Below the pieces are notes generated by a model, which saw only the letters and a list, made by a program, of their open reading frames with translations, had not been told where the DNA came from and made no database searches. A stretch of 21,519 nucleotides of DNA from JAUWMI01 sp964630455 (GTDB lineage Bacteria; Sumerlaeota; Sumerlaeia; MWCT01; JAUWMI01). Position numbers and translations under genes: made by a program. Every line of letters begins with the position of its first letter. The stretch's first letter is position 1. The stretch is taken from contig CAZVVA010000042.1 of assembly GCA_964630455.1 (NCBI GenBank), positions 1 through 21,519 on the forward strand. Direction: 5' to 3'. Shown here in pieces: positions 1-8,050 of the stretch.

Positions 1-449
1 GCTGTGAGAAATAGGCCGAGCACTAGGGTGCGCTTATCGGGATAGTCGTGGGGAAGCACCTTGAAGATCGAATATGCAGTAAAGCCAGCTGCGCCATACT
101 TGATGCCGAGCATGATTTTTTTGACTACCAGTACTTCCTGGTATTTCAGGAGAATTGCATATGCCAGAAACAGGAGAAGGAGTCCTGGAAGAATAATGCC
201 AGTCATACTGGCCAGGAGGCCTAAAGGGCCCGAGATGCGATAGCCGATGTAGCCCGCGAGTTTGACCGCGAACACCCCGGGAACGGAACTCGCCACCGCG
301 ATCAATTCGGCAAATTGTTCACGCGTCATCCAAGCATTATTGGTTATGCATTCATATTCAATCAGAGGAATTAGCGCTGTACCACCAGCCCAACCAAACA
401 ACCCGACCTTAAAAAACGCGATGAACAGTTTCAGCGAATTTAGTATCAT
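1..449 (-). CDS. Chromate transporter family (CHR) protein, C-terminus cut by window edge
   Basis: The first 149 residues of a hydrophobic protein are visible; the frame stays open to position 1, so the C-terminal part lies outside. The protein opens with a membrane helix containing FFKVGLFGWAGGTALIPL (residues 12-29), then an amphipathic stretch (W40-MTREQFAELIAVASSVPG), then a YIGYRISGPLG turn and another long helix near 75-100. This order (helix with a GGxxxxP motif, W-x(4)-F, PG, then a G-rich turn) is that of the CHR family, which includes chromate/sulfate antiporters and many single-domain members of unknown substrate. Many members are small proteins encoded as pairs, so a second CHR gene could lie beyond the window. 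The ATG (447-449) overlaps the TGA of the upstream PilZ gene as ATGA, which implies translational coupling. The family is fairly sure; chromate as real substrate is not. Confidence 0.8.
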   Translation of the reverse strand, partial: MILNSLKLFIAFFKVGLFGWAGGTALIPLIEYECITNNAWMTREQFAELIAVASSVPGVFAVKLAGYIGYRISGPLGLLASMTGIILPGLLLLFLAYAILLKYQEVLVVKKIMLGIKYGAAGFTAYSIFKVLPHDYPDKRTLVLGLFLT

Positions 450-838
450 TGTGGGGCCTTTTCTATAATGTATTTCTCCAGTCGCAGCTGTTCTTCCTTG
501 CCCAAATTGATAAATTTAACTGCAATTCCGTAGACGGGCTGTTCTTTTTCGTTCGTGGTATAGATGCGCGTCACATCTATAGTGCAGCTGAACAGGCCCT
601 GGTTTTTGGGCAGGGAAAATGAGCAGGGGAGCAAATAGAAAATATCTAACTTCGGAATTGGGCCTTGCAGGCTGACTTCGAACCGTGCTCCGCTGAGCGA
701 GAGATCTCTCAGCAGCGCACGCTCCGTCTTATAGTTGTCCCCAATCTGTAACGACACCGGAGCGTTCAGCTCGACCCGTAGGTCTTTCCGTCCATGATTT
801 AACTTTGATCTCTGAAATAACTTGCGCAAGAAAGACAT
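446..838 (-). CDS. PilZ domain protein (putative c-di-GMP receptor)
   Basis: A 130-residue single-domain protein. It carries both PilZ signature elements: RxxxR as R17-KDL-R21 after a basic N-terminus, and D/NxSxxG as D45-LSLSG50. These residues bind cyclic-di-GMP in characterised PilZ proteins. The C-terminal part has the usual beta strand YGIAVKFINL followed by an amphipathic helix (EEQLRLEKYIIEKA). There is no signal peptide or membrane segment, so it is probably cytoplasmic. A clear ribosome binding site (AAAGGA) lies 7 bases before the ATG. It sits 51 bases after the hydrolase gene and overlaps the chromate-transporter-like gene by 4 bases, so it is probably translated with that gene. 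Its output partner is unknown. Confidence 0.87.
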   Translation of the reverse strand: MSFLRKLFQRSKLNHGRKDLRVELNAPVSLQIGDNYKTERALLRDLSLSGARFEVSLQGPIPKLDIFYLLPCSFSLPKNQGLFSCTIDVTRIYTTNEKEQPVYGIAVKFINLGKEEQLRLEKYIIEKAPQ

Positions 839-889
839 CGTTGGTTCCTTTCGTGAAAAAGTTGGCCTGACTGGTATATTTTACCGTTG

Positions 890-1702
890 CTAAACCGGAT
901 GATCGAGATGACCATCATGCCCGGCACGTAAATATTTTTCAAACCACTGAGCAGTTTTCTCAAAGAGTTGATGATCCTTTGTGAGCGATGTGAAGTTATG
1001 GCCTGCGTCGTGCAGATAAAGTTTTTCAACATCGCGCTTGTGCTGAGAGAGCGCTGTATATAAGTGTTCCGTGGATTCGGGCAACACGACCTCATCTGCA
1101 GTGCCATGACAAAGGAGCACGGGGATATGAGTTGCCGTGAGTTTATCCAAAGGCCTGAGCCTGTTGAGTTCTTTTAGAAAACGAATTCCAACTGGGATGC
1201 CATTGTGCTCCAGATAAGCCTCATCACTATACTGAGCGAGATCAGGAAAGTGATCCACACTGCGCCGAAATGTCTCCAGGGGCTCTGCCACTGGAGACCA
1301 GAGCGCGACGACCTTAATGCCTGGGTGCTCTGCGCTGAGATATGCTGCTACACAACCTCCTAAGCTGAAGCCAAGAATTCCAATCCGTTGTGCATCAATG
1401 CGCGTATCATGGGTCAATGCACGAAGGGCCTCATGCCCATCACTGATGTAATCGTACACCGTAAAATGCTGAAAATCTCCGTCGCTTTCGCCGGATCCTC
1501 TATAGTCAAATCGCAGACTGGCGATGGCGTGCTCGGCCAGGTAGCGGGAGAAGCGAACAAAAAGGCGTCGTGTTTCAATCCGATGACCGCTGAACCCGTG
1601 GCAGAACAGTACTGCAGGAAATGGAGATAGAGAAGAGTCGGGGAGGTGGAGCGTGCCCGCAATAAGCTGATTCTGATTATTCAGATAAACTGGCTGCTGC
1701 AT
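890..1702 (-). CDS. Alpha/beta hydrolase, esterase/peptidase-like (DUF-type serine hydrolase)
   Basis: A 270-residue cytoplasmic alpha/beta hydrolase. Visible features in order: oxyanion-side HGFSGH at 35-40; FDYRGSGESDG at 65-75, typical of small serine esterases and S9/dienelactone-hydrolase relatives; nucleophile elbow GFSLGG with S113; acid in HGTADEVV (D203); and catalytic histidine in DAGHNF (H235). The triad is therefore complete. There is no signal peptide. The substrate cannot be told from sequence; carboxylic ester or acylated small molecule is the usual family role. It lies 50 bases downstream of the HD-domain gene and 51 bases upstream of the PilZ gene, probably in one operon with lysA. 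An AGGA precedes the ATG by 12 bases, which is a rather long spacing. Confidence 0.88.
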   Translation of the reverse strand: MQQPVYLNNQNQLIAGTLHLPDSSLSPFPAVLFCHGFSGHRIETRRLFVRFSRYLAEHAIASLRFDYRGSGESDGDFQHFTVYDYISDGHEALRALTHDTRIDAQRIGILGFSLGGCVAAYLSAEHPGIKVVALWSPVAEPLETFRRSVDHFPDLAQYSDEAYLEHNGIPVGIRFLKELNRLRPLDKLTATHIPVLLCHGTADEVVLPESTEHLYTALSQHKRDVEKLYLHDAGHNFTSLTKDHQLFEKTAQWFEKYLRAGHDGHLDHPV

Positions 1703-1752
1703 TTTAATCTACGTCCTGGGGTGTCTGTTTCGGTTCTCTGCGAGCCTCCGTT

Positions 1753-2403
1753 TTATCGCAAGCCTTCGACCTCCTCTTGCAAGTGCAGAAAGAATGCCTG
1801 CATGAAGTTGTGGCGGTCTTCTGCGAATTCCCTGCCGGTTCTGGTCTGCATAGCCGCTTTCAGGCGGCTCAACTTAACAGCAAACTCCACTACGGGGGAA
1901 TAATCGGCATGGTTAATAGTTCTTGTCAAGAGCAATGCTTGGGGCGGCGACGAATAGAGTTGTTGCCCGTTCTCACCAGCAAACGCATACGCCCTACAGA
2001 CCCCAATCGCTCCGAGGGCATCGAGCTTATCGGCATCAAAGAGCACCTGTGCTTCAAGTGTCCGAGTCGGTGCATCAGATCTAAAGCGGTGTGTTTCAAT
2101 ACAGTGGATCACGGCATGAATCTTTGATGGCGGAAATCCGCAGCGGTGAAGCAGGGGCTTTGCCTTGTCTGCGCTAAGTGTGGCGTGGCAGACATTGCGT
2201 TTGTCGGCCTCGTCACGCGCAATGTCATGCAATAGGGCGGCGGCAAACAGCACTTCTGGGTCAGCGCCCTCCTTTTCGCCTATCATCTGGCATAACCTTA
2301 CCACGCGCCATGTGTGTGACCAGTCGTGCGTGGGGCGTGCCCCGCTGTGACAGCGCTTGCTTTCCTCAATGAGCTGCTCGCTATAGGAATACGGCTGGTT
2401 CAT
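1753..2403 (-). CDS. HD-domain phosphohydrolase
   Basis: A 216-residue protein when started at the ATG at 2403; a TTG at 2430 would add nine residues, but neither start has a good ribosome binding site. The metal-binding HD pattern is complete (numbering from the ATG): H30 in HDWSHTWRV, H59-D60 in ALLHDIARD, a further H105 in ETHRFRS, and D123 in FDADKLDALG. The FDADKLDALG motif and the length resemble the YedJ/YpgQ-like group of small HD phosphohydrolases, some of which hydrolyse nucleotides. The exact substrate is unknown. It is soluble, with no regulatory domain. It lies 62 bases downstream of lysA and 50 upstream of the hydrolase, in a probable lysA operon. Confidence 0.88.
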   Translation of the reverse strand: MNQPYSYSEQLIEESKRCHSGARPTHDWSHTWRVVRLCQMIGEKEGADPEVLFAAALLHDIARDEADKRNVCHATLSADKAKPLLHRCGFPPSKIHAVIHCIETHRFRSDAPTRTLEAQVLFDADKLDALGAIGVCRAYAFAGENGQQLYSSPPQALLLTRTINHADYSPVVEFAVKLSRLKAAMQTRTGREFAEDRHNFMQAFFLHLQEEVEGLR

Positions 2404-2465
2404 GTTAAGGATACAGCATATAAAGGACAAATGATGCTTATGGATAGATGTACGGCGTCCCGTTC

Positions 2466-3746
2466 TCAGCGTTTCTTTTGAGATTTTTTTAAGAATGATG
2501 GTAGCTTCTCATGCTTGCTTATCTCGCGCAACTGCTCATGGTCACGAATTACATAGTGCCGGGAATTACGAACCATAATCTCTGCGCATCGCGGACGAAA
2601 ATTATAATTTGAGGCCATCACATAGCCGTACGCACCGGCATCACAAACCGCTAGATATTCGCCAGGCTCGACTGTTGGGAAACGACGTGAGAGCCCCAGG
2701 AAATCTGCTGATTCGCATACCGGGCCAACAATATCAACATTATCCTCCAGGTGCCGCTGATGGTCTTTGACCGGGATAATTCGATGATATGCGGCGTAGA
2801 GACTCGGACGGATCAGGTCGTTCATCCCTGCATCCACAATCACAAATGTCTTATTCGCCCGCCTTTTCACGTACAGCACCTTGGTTACCAGCACACCAGC
2901 CGGGCCAACCAGAAATCGGCCGGGTTCGAGGATAAACTGGCATCCCAGAGACTTAACGGTAGGAATAATTTTGCTCGCCAGTTCCGCAATGTCAAATGCC
3001 TTCTGACCTTCTTCATAAGCAATGCCAAAGCCTCCGCCAAGATTGAGCGTCTGGATACGGATGCCCCACTGGTCTAATTTTCTGATCAGCACTCCCAATC
3101 GCTTCAGCGCCTCAACATAAGAGTCTGGATTTAGAAGCTGACTTCCGATATGTGAGTGGAGACCCATGAACTCGATATGCGGCAAAGCACAGATTTCACG
3201 TATTGCGTCAAAAGCTAAGCCAAAATTCACGCCAAATTTATCTTCCTTAGTGCCTGTGGTAATATACTTATGCGTATCAGGATTAATATCAGGATTCACC
3301 CGGACTGCAGCGCGCGTCTTTTTGCCCAGAATTTTCGCAACTTCATCAATGACGTACGCCTCGGGCAAGGACTCGATATTGAACATCAGGATGCCTGCTT
3401 TAATGGCGTATTCGATCTCTTTGGGCGATTTTCCCACGCCGGCGAACAAAATCTTCTCTGGCTGCACACCAGTGCGCAGTGCCTGTCGCAGTTCACCTCC
3501 GGATACAATGTCAAAGCCGCAGCCGAGACGGGCAAGGCTCTGGCAAATGGCCCAGCTGAAATTTGACTTCATGGAATAGGCAATAAGAGGATTCACGGCT
3601 GCGAAAGATGTGCTGACCGTCTTGTAGTTTGAGACGAGAGAATTGTAACTATACAGATAAAACGGGGTCGGAACGGCCCTGATAAGCCGCTCGATGTTGA
3701 CCTTCTCACAGTAAAGGGTGGATTGGCGATAGTGAAAGTATGTCAT
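2466..3746 (-). CDS. lysA: Diaminopimelate decarboxylase
   Basis: A 426-residue PLP enzyme catalysing meso-diaminopimelate to L-lysine plus CO2, the last step of lysine biosynthesis. It has the fold type III (alanine racemase-like barrel) motifs in order: Schiff-base lysine K60 in AYSMKSN, HSHIGSQ at 196-202, phosphate-binding GGGFG at 236-240, EPGR at 273-276, CESAD at 343-347 with the catalytic cysteine, and DAGAYGYVMASNYNFRPR near 368-384. Length fits the family (about 410-430). The basic tail (KKSQKKR) is unremarkable. It is the first gene of a probable five-gene operon running to the left edge. The ribosome binding site is weak (AAAGA 3 bases from the ATG). No convincing promoter was found in the preceding gap. 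Confidence 0.97.
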   Translation of the reverse strand: MTYFHYRQSTLYCEKVNIERLIRAVPTPFYLYSYNSLVSNYKTVSTSFAAVNPLIAYSMKSNFSWAICQSLARLGCGFDIVSGGELRQALRTGVQPEKILFAGVGKSPKEIEYAIKAGILMFNIESLPEAYVIDEVAKILGKKTRAAVRVNPDINPDTHKYITTGTKEDKFGVNFGLAFDAIREICALPHIEFMGLHSHIGSQLLNPDSYVEALKRLGVLIRKLDQWGIRIQTLNLGGGFGIAYEEGQKAFDIAELASKIIPTVKSLGCQFILEPGRFLVGPAGVLVTKVLYVKRRANKTFVIVDAGMNDLIRPSLYAAYHRIIPVKDHQRHLEDNVDIVGPVCESADFLGLSRRFPTVEPGEYLAVCDAGAYGYVMASNYNFRPRCAEIMVRNSRHYVIRDHEQLREISKHEKLPSFLKKSQKKR

Positions 3747-4067
3747 AAATCTTTATTGGTGCTGCAACGATTTATGGTTTTAGACAGAAACACCACATCT
3801 AAGTGATGAGACCGTGCAGTGCGGCACGATTGACTTAATCTGAATCTTATCCTTGGCAGCCCTTGGACAGAAGTAATCCCGCAATACATGACCCATCCTG
3901 GCCTGTGATTCCAGTGATAAGCGCACGTTTCATAGGGGTATCTCTGCTTTTCTGAATCTGGTGCTCTAATAGATTGAGGTTGAATTACTAAGCACACCTC
4001 ATGGCCGTTTGCAACTGGAATTTAACACGGGTGGGGCTGAGAATTTTGTTTCTGGAAGGCTTTGCCA
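3747..4067. other. 321-base gap between recD2 and lysA, with a decayed gene
   Basis: This gap lies upstream of lysA and downstream of recD2, both on the minus strand. It holds the gmd-like remnant at 3847-3933. It also holds a small inverted repeat, CGTGC (3813-3817) with GCACG (3824-3828), loop 6, with no T-run on either side. An 84-residue open frame on the minus strand (3743-3997) resembles nothing and overlaps the remnant in another frame. I see no convincing terminator after recD2 or promoter for lysA, though lysA must be transcribed either from here or by read-through. Confidence 0.5.
3847..3933 (-). pseudogene. N-terminal remnant of GDP-mannose 4,6-dehydratase (gmd-like)
   Basis: The minus strand encodes a 28-codon fragment from an ATG at 3933 to a TAA at 3849-3847. 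Residues 1-15 read MKRALITGITGQDGS, followed by an LLLSKG helix end. TGITGQDGS is the dinucleotide-binding start of the Rossmann fold characteristic of GDP-mannose 4,6-dehydratases, whose normal proteins begin in almost this way and run to about 340-370 residues. Here the frame stops where the second strand should begin, and the rest is not present in any frame before lysA. This looks like the stump of a deleted or degraded gene in the GDP-rhamnose/GDP-fucose pathway. A small functional peptide is much less likely. Loss of such a sugar-nucleotide gene may relate to the two glycosyltransferases nearby, but that is inference. Confidence 0.7.
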
Positions 4068-6278
4068 TTAGACTTGGGGTGCTGCGCCTGGCAAGGGTTT
4101 CAGATCGCGCTGAAGCCACTGGCGCAAACCGGAGAAGCGCACCTGAATCTTGTTGTTTCTAATAGCAATGGCCAGGGCCTGTTTGGTTCCCACCAGGCAC
4201 ACCAGTTTTTTGCCACGTGTAATTGCTGTATAGAGCAAATTGCGCTGAAGCAGGATGTAATGTTGCGGATGAATAGGAATGACCACGGCCTTATATTCGC
4301 TTCCCTGGGATTTATGAACAGAAATAGCGTAAGCAAGACAAATCTCGTCCAGCTCATCATAAGTGTATTCGAGGGTGCGACCTTCATAGAGAACCTTGAC
4401 GGTGTGGAACTCGCGATCAATGGCTGTGATGACACCAATGTCGCCATTATATACATCCTTCTGGTAGTTGTTCTTAAGTTGCATTACCTTATCGCCAACT
4501 TTAAGTTCCATCCCCCCACGATGCAGAACATTTGGATCGGGATTAAGCAGTGCCTGGAGTTCGTGGTTCAGATTGTTTGCCCCCAGTATGCCTTTATACA
4601 TCGGCGTAATGACCTGGATCTCATCAACAGGATGAAAGCCGAACCGCTGGGGAATCCGCTCTAGCACAAGTGACTTGATGGTTTCCAGGGCTTCTTCTGG
4701 ACGGGGCTTTGGGATAAAGAAGAAATCGGGCAGTGGCGATTTTTTCGCTGAGGGTAGAATGGGAAACTCGCCTTTGTTGATACGGTGAGCGTTTGCAATA
4801 ATCAAACTTCGCCGTGCCTGTCGAAACACTTTGTCAAGAGTAACTACCGGAACAATACCTGACACAATGAGGTCAGCCAGAACATTCCCCGGGCCGACAG
4901 AGGGAAGCTGGTCAACGTCGCCTACAAAGATTACAGATGCAGTGGGAGGTACAGCTCTCAGGAGGTAGAACGTCAACGGAACATCCATCATTGAGGATTC
5001 ATCCACAATGATGAGATCAGCTTTCAAGGGATTCGTTTGGTTAAAAAGGAATTGGCCTTCCCGCGGCTTATAGTGCAGCATGCGGTGAATGGTTGCGGCG
5101 GGCATGCCCGTTAGTTCCGACAGGCGCTTTGCAGCGCGGCCTGTTGGAGCACAGAGTTGAATGTGCATGCTGCGCTTGCCGAGTATCTTAATTATAGCAC
5201 GCACAATCGTAGTTTTGCCTGTACCTGGGCCACCAGTGATAACCATCACTCCGCCTGCAAGCGCACGGCGAACGGCATCGCGCTGCGCATCAGCAAGGGC
5301 AAATTTGTACTCGTGCTCAAACTTCTCGATTTCTGTGTTGATATTATCCAGTGAGTACGGCTTGGCTGTTTCAACTAGCTGGCACAGGAAGCCCACGATG
5401 CCTCTTTCGCATGCGTAAAGAGCTTTTGGGAAAACTACTCTTGTCTGGTCGGGTAATTGCTCGACGACAACCCGGTGCGCACGACGCAACACCTCTATGG
5501 CCTCCATGGCCAGTTGCTCGTCAATATCAAGCATGTTTTTGGCCTTTTCAACCAGTAGCTCAAAGGGGCAAAAGGTATTGCCGGCTTCGACAAATTCATT
5601 CATGATATGGAGAATTCCGGCTTGTGCCCGAAGTGGAGAGTCTTCCGCAATGCCCAGCCGCTGAGCGATGGAATCAGCGGTCTTGAATCCGATGCCTTGA
5701 ATATCAAGGGCCAGCTGGTAGGGATTGCTCTGTAGCACGCGAATCGCCTGCTGACCATACTGTTTGTAGATTTTCATAGCGTAGCTAAGCGAGACGCAGT
5801 GCTCCTGCAAGAAGAGCATAACATCGTGGATGCGCTTTTGCTTCTGCCAGGTATCCACAATGCATGCGATACGCTTAGGACCGATGCCTTCGACCTCGAC
5901 CAAGTGCTCGGGCTCAGTATCAATGATTCGAAGCGATTCTTCTCCGAAGCGCTTGACAATGCGACTGGCAAAGACTTCACCAATGCCCTTAATAAGCCCG
6001 CATCCAAGATATTTTTCGATACCAGCAACAGAAACTGGGAATTTAGGCGTATAGGAATCAACAAGAAATTGTCGTCCATATTTTCGGTCGTGGGTCCATT
6101 TCCCTGTTATGCGAAGCGATTCGCCTGGATTTACACCCACGAGATTGCCGACGATGGTCACTACGTCAGGCTGGGCTTCTTCGCGGAACTGCGCCACTGT
6201 GTAGTGAGTGGCCTCATTAGAATAAACAATGCGCTCAAGTGTTCCTTCGAGCGTAATAATCTGTTCAGGTGGGGACAT
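4068..6278 (-). CDS. recD2: RecD2-type ATP-dependent DNA helicase (RecD/TraA family)
   Basis: A 736-residue superfamily 1B 5'-to-3' DNA helicase acting in DNA repair. N-terminal residues 5-80 form the OB-like domain typical of RecD2. Helix-hairpin-helix segments follow at about 93-110 (GLIKGIG), 128-140 (VEGIGPKRI) and 193-203 (IQGIGFKTAD). The motor follows: Walker A GGPGTGKTT at 349-357, APTGRAAKRL at 377-386, Walker B LIIVDESSM at 422-430, motif III VGDVDQLPSVGPG at 452-464, motif V SVHKSQGSEYK at 653-663, and motif VI LYTAITRGKK at 682-691. The long N-terminus with hairpins separates it from the RecBCD subunit RecD; no recB or recC is nearby, as expected for RecD2. The ATG at 6278 has no clear ribosome binding site. 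It lies 71 bases downstream of the membrane glycosyltransferase. Confidence 0.95.
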   Translation of the reverse strand: MSPPEQIITLEGTLERIVYSNEATHYTVAQFREEAQPDVVTIVGNLVGVNPGESLRITGKWTHDRKYGRQFLVDSYTPKFPVSVAGIEKYLGCGLIKGIGEVFASRIVKRFGEESLRIIDTEPEHLVEVEGIGPKRIACIVDTWQKQKRIHDVMLFLQEHCVSLSYAMKIYKQYGQQAIRVLQSNPYQLALDIQGIGFKTADSIAQRLGIAEDSPLRAQAGILHIMNEFVEAGNTFCPFELLVEKAKNMLDIDEQLAMEAIEVLRRAHRVVVEQLPDQTRVVFPKALYACERGIVGFLCQLVETAKPYSLDNINTEIEKFEHEYKFALADAQRDAVRRALAGGVMVITGGPGTGKTTIVRAIIKILGKRSMHIQLCAPTGRAAKRLSELTGMPAATIHRMLHYKPREGQFLFNQTNPLKADLIIVDESSMMDVPLTFYLLRAVPPTASVIFVGDVDQLPSVGPGNVLADLIVSGIVPVVTLDKVFRQARRSLIIANAHRINKGEFPILPSAKKSPLPDFFFIPKPRPEEALETIKSLVLERIPQRFGFHPVDEIQVITPMYKGILGANNLNHELQALLNPDPNVLHRGGMELKVGDKVMQLKNNYQKDVYNGDIGVITAIDREFHTVKVLYEGRTLEYTYDELDEICLAYAISVHKSQGSEYKAVVIPIHPQHYILLQRNLLYTAITRGKKLVCLVGTKQALAIAIRNNKIQVRFSGLRQWLQRDLKPLPGAAPQV

Positions 6279-6349
6279 TGCGGCGAGTCCGTGTTAGAGC
6301 ATTTTCGCTACTGCGTACGCCGCAGACAAAGCGCGACGCGTACATATCT

Positions 6350-7933
6350 CTATTCTTGCATTTTTGCTTTCGAGAACAAAAAATGGATCCAGAAGAAATC
6401 GTGTTTCCCCTGGCCAAGCATCATGGCATATTTGCTCCACTGGGAGTTATGTGGAACGTAGATGGAATCGTTCAGCGGAGCAATAAGTTCCCAGAGATTA
6501 ATCTGTTGTAGCGAGTGATCTTCATTGCTGCGGGCAAGAAGCACGTAACTCTGATCGAGCAGCATACTATCGTCCGCGCAATATAGCGCATAGCAATTGG
6601 GCGGATTTTGGGGTGTGCGATAGAACTCAATGTAATAGTCTATAAAGTTCTGGCTCGTGCCGTAAAGCTGCACTGCAATGCCTAACAGGAGGAGCACTAA
6701 ATAAGCGATGCGCACTGCAGCGCTACGTGGGGTGGTCAGAAACGCAACAATAGGCACCGCTACAAACGCATGAACCAGAAAGATGTGCCGAGGCCCCCAG
6801 CACCATCCGCCCGTCCAATTTTGCCAGGTTGCATGGACAAGAAGGAAGCCAAGGATAATCGTAAGCAAGGAGATTGCGGCATTGCGAAACTCGTACGTGA
6901 ATTTTTTAATAGCAAAGAAGAACAGCACCAGGACCGGGGAGAAGAAAAAGATCCCTTTGCCAACGCTAAAGAGATACCCATAGAGCCCGGCCAGCAGTGG
7001 TGTCGTAAACCGCAAACCTTCGGCTTGATCTTCATAGCCAGTAGCCAGGAAATATCCGAACCGCATTTTATTCAGCATAACGATCAGCAGTAGAATAACA
7101 ATAATGGGCAGAAAAAAGCTATAGGCGCGTAAAGAATCTCCTGTAGCGTATTGCGCCCGGATAAACTGAAGAGGTCTGGCTGCCTGCTCTCCTATGCACC
7201 TTCTGAAGGTGGCCCAATTTTCAAGCACAATCAGCAGCAAAAATCCAGGAATCGTAAGAAGAGTATCCAATCGAGTCAGCACACCGTATCCGGCTAGGGT
7301 TCCTGCGAGTAGCAGCAACACTGGCCGGTGCTCACGTAATCCTTTATACAGCAAGAAGAAAGCAGATAAGGTGCAGAGTGCGGCCAGGGGCTCGCTAAAG
7401 TAGGTTTTTGAATGCACCCAAGCCATGGTCCCGCAGCCAAACAGAATGGCGGTCAGGAGAGACGCTATTCTGTCGCGCGTTAGGTAATAACAAAATGCGT
7501 ACACCACGACGACCAAGAGTGCCATAATGAACTGGTTAAACAAGGAAACGCCAAAACGCAGCAGTACTGCATCCGGCGAGCGGTCGTGATACTGCGTTGT
7601 GTCCCACTGAAAGCGCTGCACGCCTGGTGAAGGTACGATTTTTGTGAGCAACGTGCCAAGATAGTATAAAGGAATGCTAAGTACTGGTTGGCCGATTCCG
7701 TATTGGGCGTATTCCCGCCCGTCAATGCCACGCTTTGTGGCGAACCCTGCCAGTGGCTCAACGGCCAGACTAGCGCGAAGCGCCAGGGACTGTGTGGTGC
7801 GGAACATCAGTTCTTCGTCTGGTGAGTAGAGGTGACCTCCCATTGTCAGCAGGTAAAGGGCGAGAAACGCAAAGAAAAGCACTATGCTAGGCTTCCCAGA
7901 CAATGGAAACCTCCGGAGCGCAGTCTCAGGCAT
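6350..7933 (-). CDS. GT-C type membrane glycosyltransferase (PMT/ArnT-like)
   Basis: A polytopic membrane protein of 527 residues from the ATG at 7933; a TTG two codons earlier is also possible, and no strong ribosome binding site decides it. The first helix (about 15-32) is followed by an outside loop with YSPDEELMF (D39-E40), the acidic motif in the first loop of GT-C enzymes that use polyprenyl-phosphate sugars. YGIGQPVLSIPLYYLG, about ten further hydrophobic segments and the TKTYFSEP-like loop (SKTYFSEPLAAL) fit the dolichyl-phosphate-mannose-type mannosyltransferase (GT39/GT83) superfamily. Only a short region follows the last helix. It probably transfers a sugar to a lipid, polysaccharide or protein on the outer face of the inner membrane. 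Donor and acceptor are unknown. Its gene starts about 110 bases downstream of mlaD. Confidence 0.82.
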   Translation of the reverse strand: MPETALRRFPLSGKPSIVLFFAFLALYLLTMGGHLYSPDEELMFRTTQSLALRASLAVEPLAGFATKRGIDGREYAQYGIGQPVLSIPLYYLGTLLTKIVPSPGVQRFQWDTTQYHDRSPDAVLLRFGVSLFNQFIMALLVVVVYAFCYYLTRDRIASLLTAILFGCGTMAWVHSKTYFSEPLAALCTLSAFFLLYKGLREHRPVLLLLAGTLAGYGVLTRLDTLLTIPGFLLLIVLENWATFRRCIGEQAARPLQFIRAQYATGDSLRAYSFFLPIIVILLLIVMLNKMRFGYFLATGYEDQAEGLRFTTPLLAGLYGYLFSVGKGIFFFSPVLVLFFFAIKKFTYEFRNAAISLLTIILGFLLVHATWQNWTGGWCWGPRHIFLVHAFVAVPIVAFLTTPRSAAVRIAYLVLLLLGIAVQLYGTSQNFIDYYIEFYRTPQNPPNCYALYCADDSMLLDQSYVLLARSNEDHSLQQINLWELIAPLNDSIYVPHNSQWSKYAMMLGQGKHDFFWIHFLFSKAKMQE

Positions 7934-7989
7934 TGGCAATTTTCTCTGTTTATTTGATGCGGAACCAAGCTATCTGGAGCGTTTGAAAA

Positions 7990-8050
7990 ACGGAAACAGA
8001 AGGGACATTGGCACGCAATCTAAAAGACATAACAAGACGGTGTCTTATGG
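7990..8050 (-). terminator. Possible weak hairpin at the end of mlaD
   Basis: On the minus strand, just after the mlaD stop codon, AAGAC-acc-GTCTT forms a short hairpin that can be extended by an outer CAT/ATG pair across a small bulge. It is followed by TCTTTTAG. The T-run is short and broken, so this may be only a partial terminator or a pause site; the next gene runs in the same direction. Confidence 0.25.

Noticed and set aside
3743..3997. An 84-codon minus-strand frame just upstream of lysA
   Set aside because: Its product looks random. The gmd-like remnant is read in a different frame across the same bases, and its only start is a GTG without a ribosome binding site.
4062..4664. A 200-codon plus-strand frame opposite the recD2 3' end
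   Set aside because: It is antisense to the helicase motif V and VI region, which is clearly the real coding frame.
6311..6343. Small inverted repeats (CTGCG/CGCAG and GTACGC/GCGTAC) between the glycosyltransferase and recD2
   Set aside because: The stems are short, mutually exclusive and lack a following T-run, so they are not supported as a terminator.
5799..6461. A 220-codon plus-strand frame opposite recD2 and the glycosyltransferase
   Set aside because: It lies antisense to two well-supported genes and spans the gap between them; its product has no recognisable domain.
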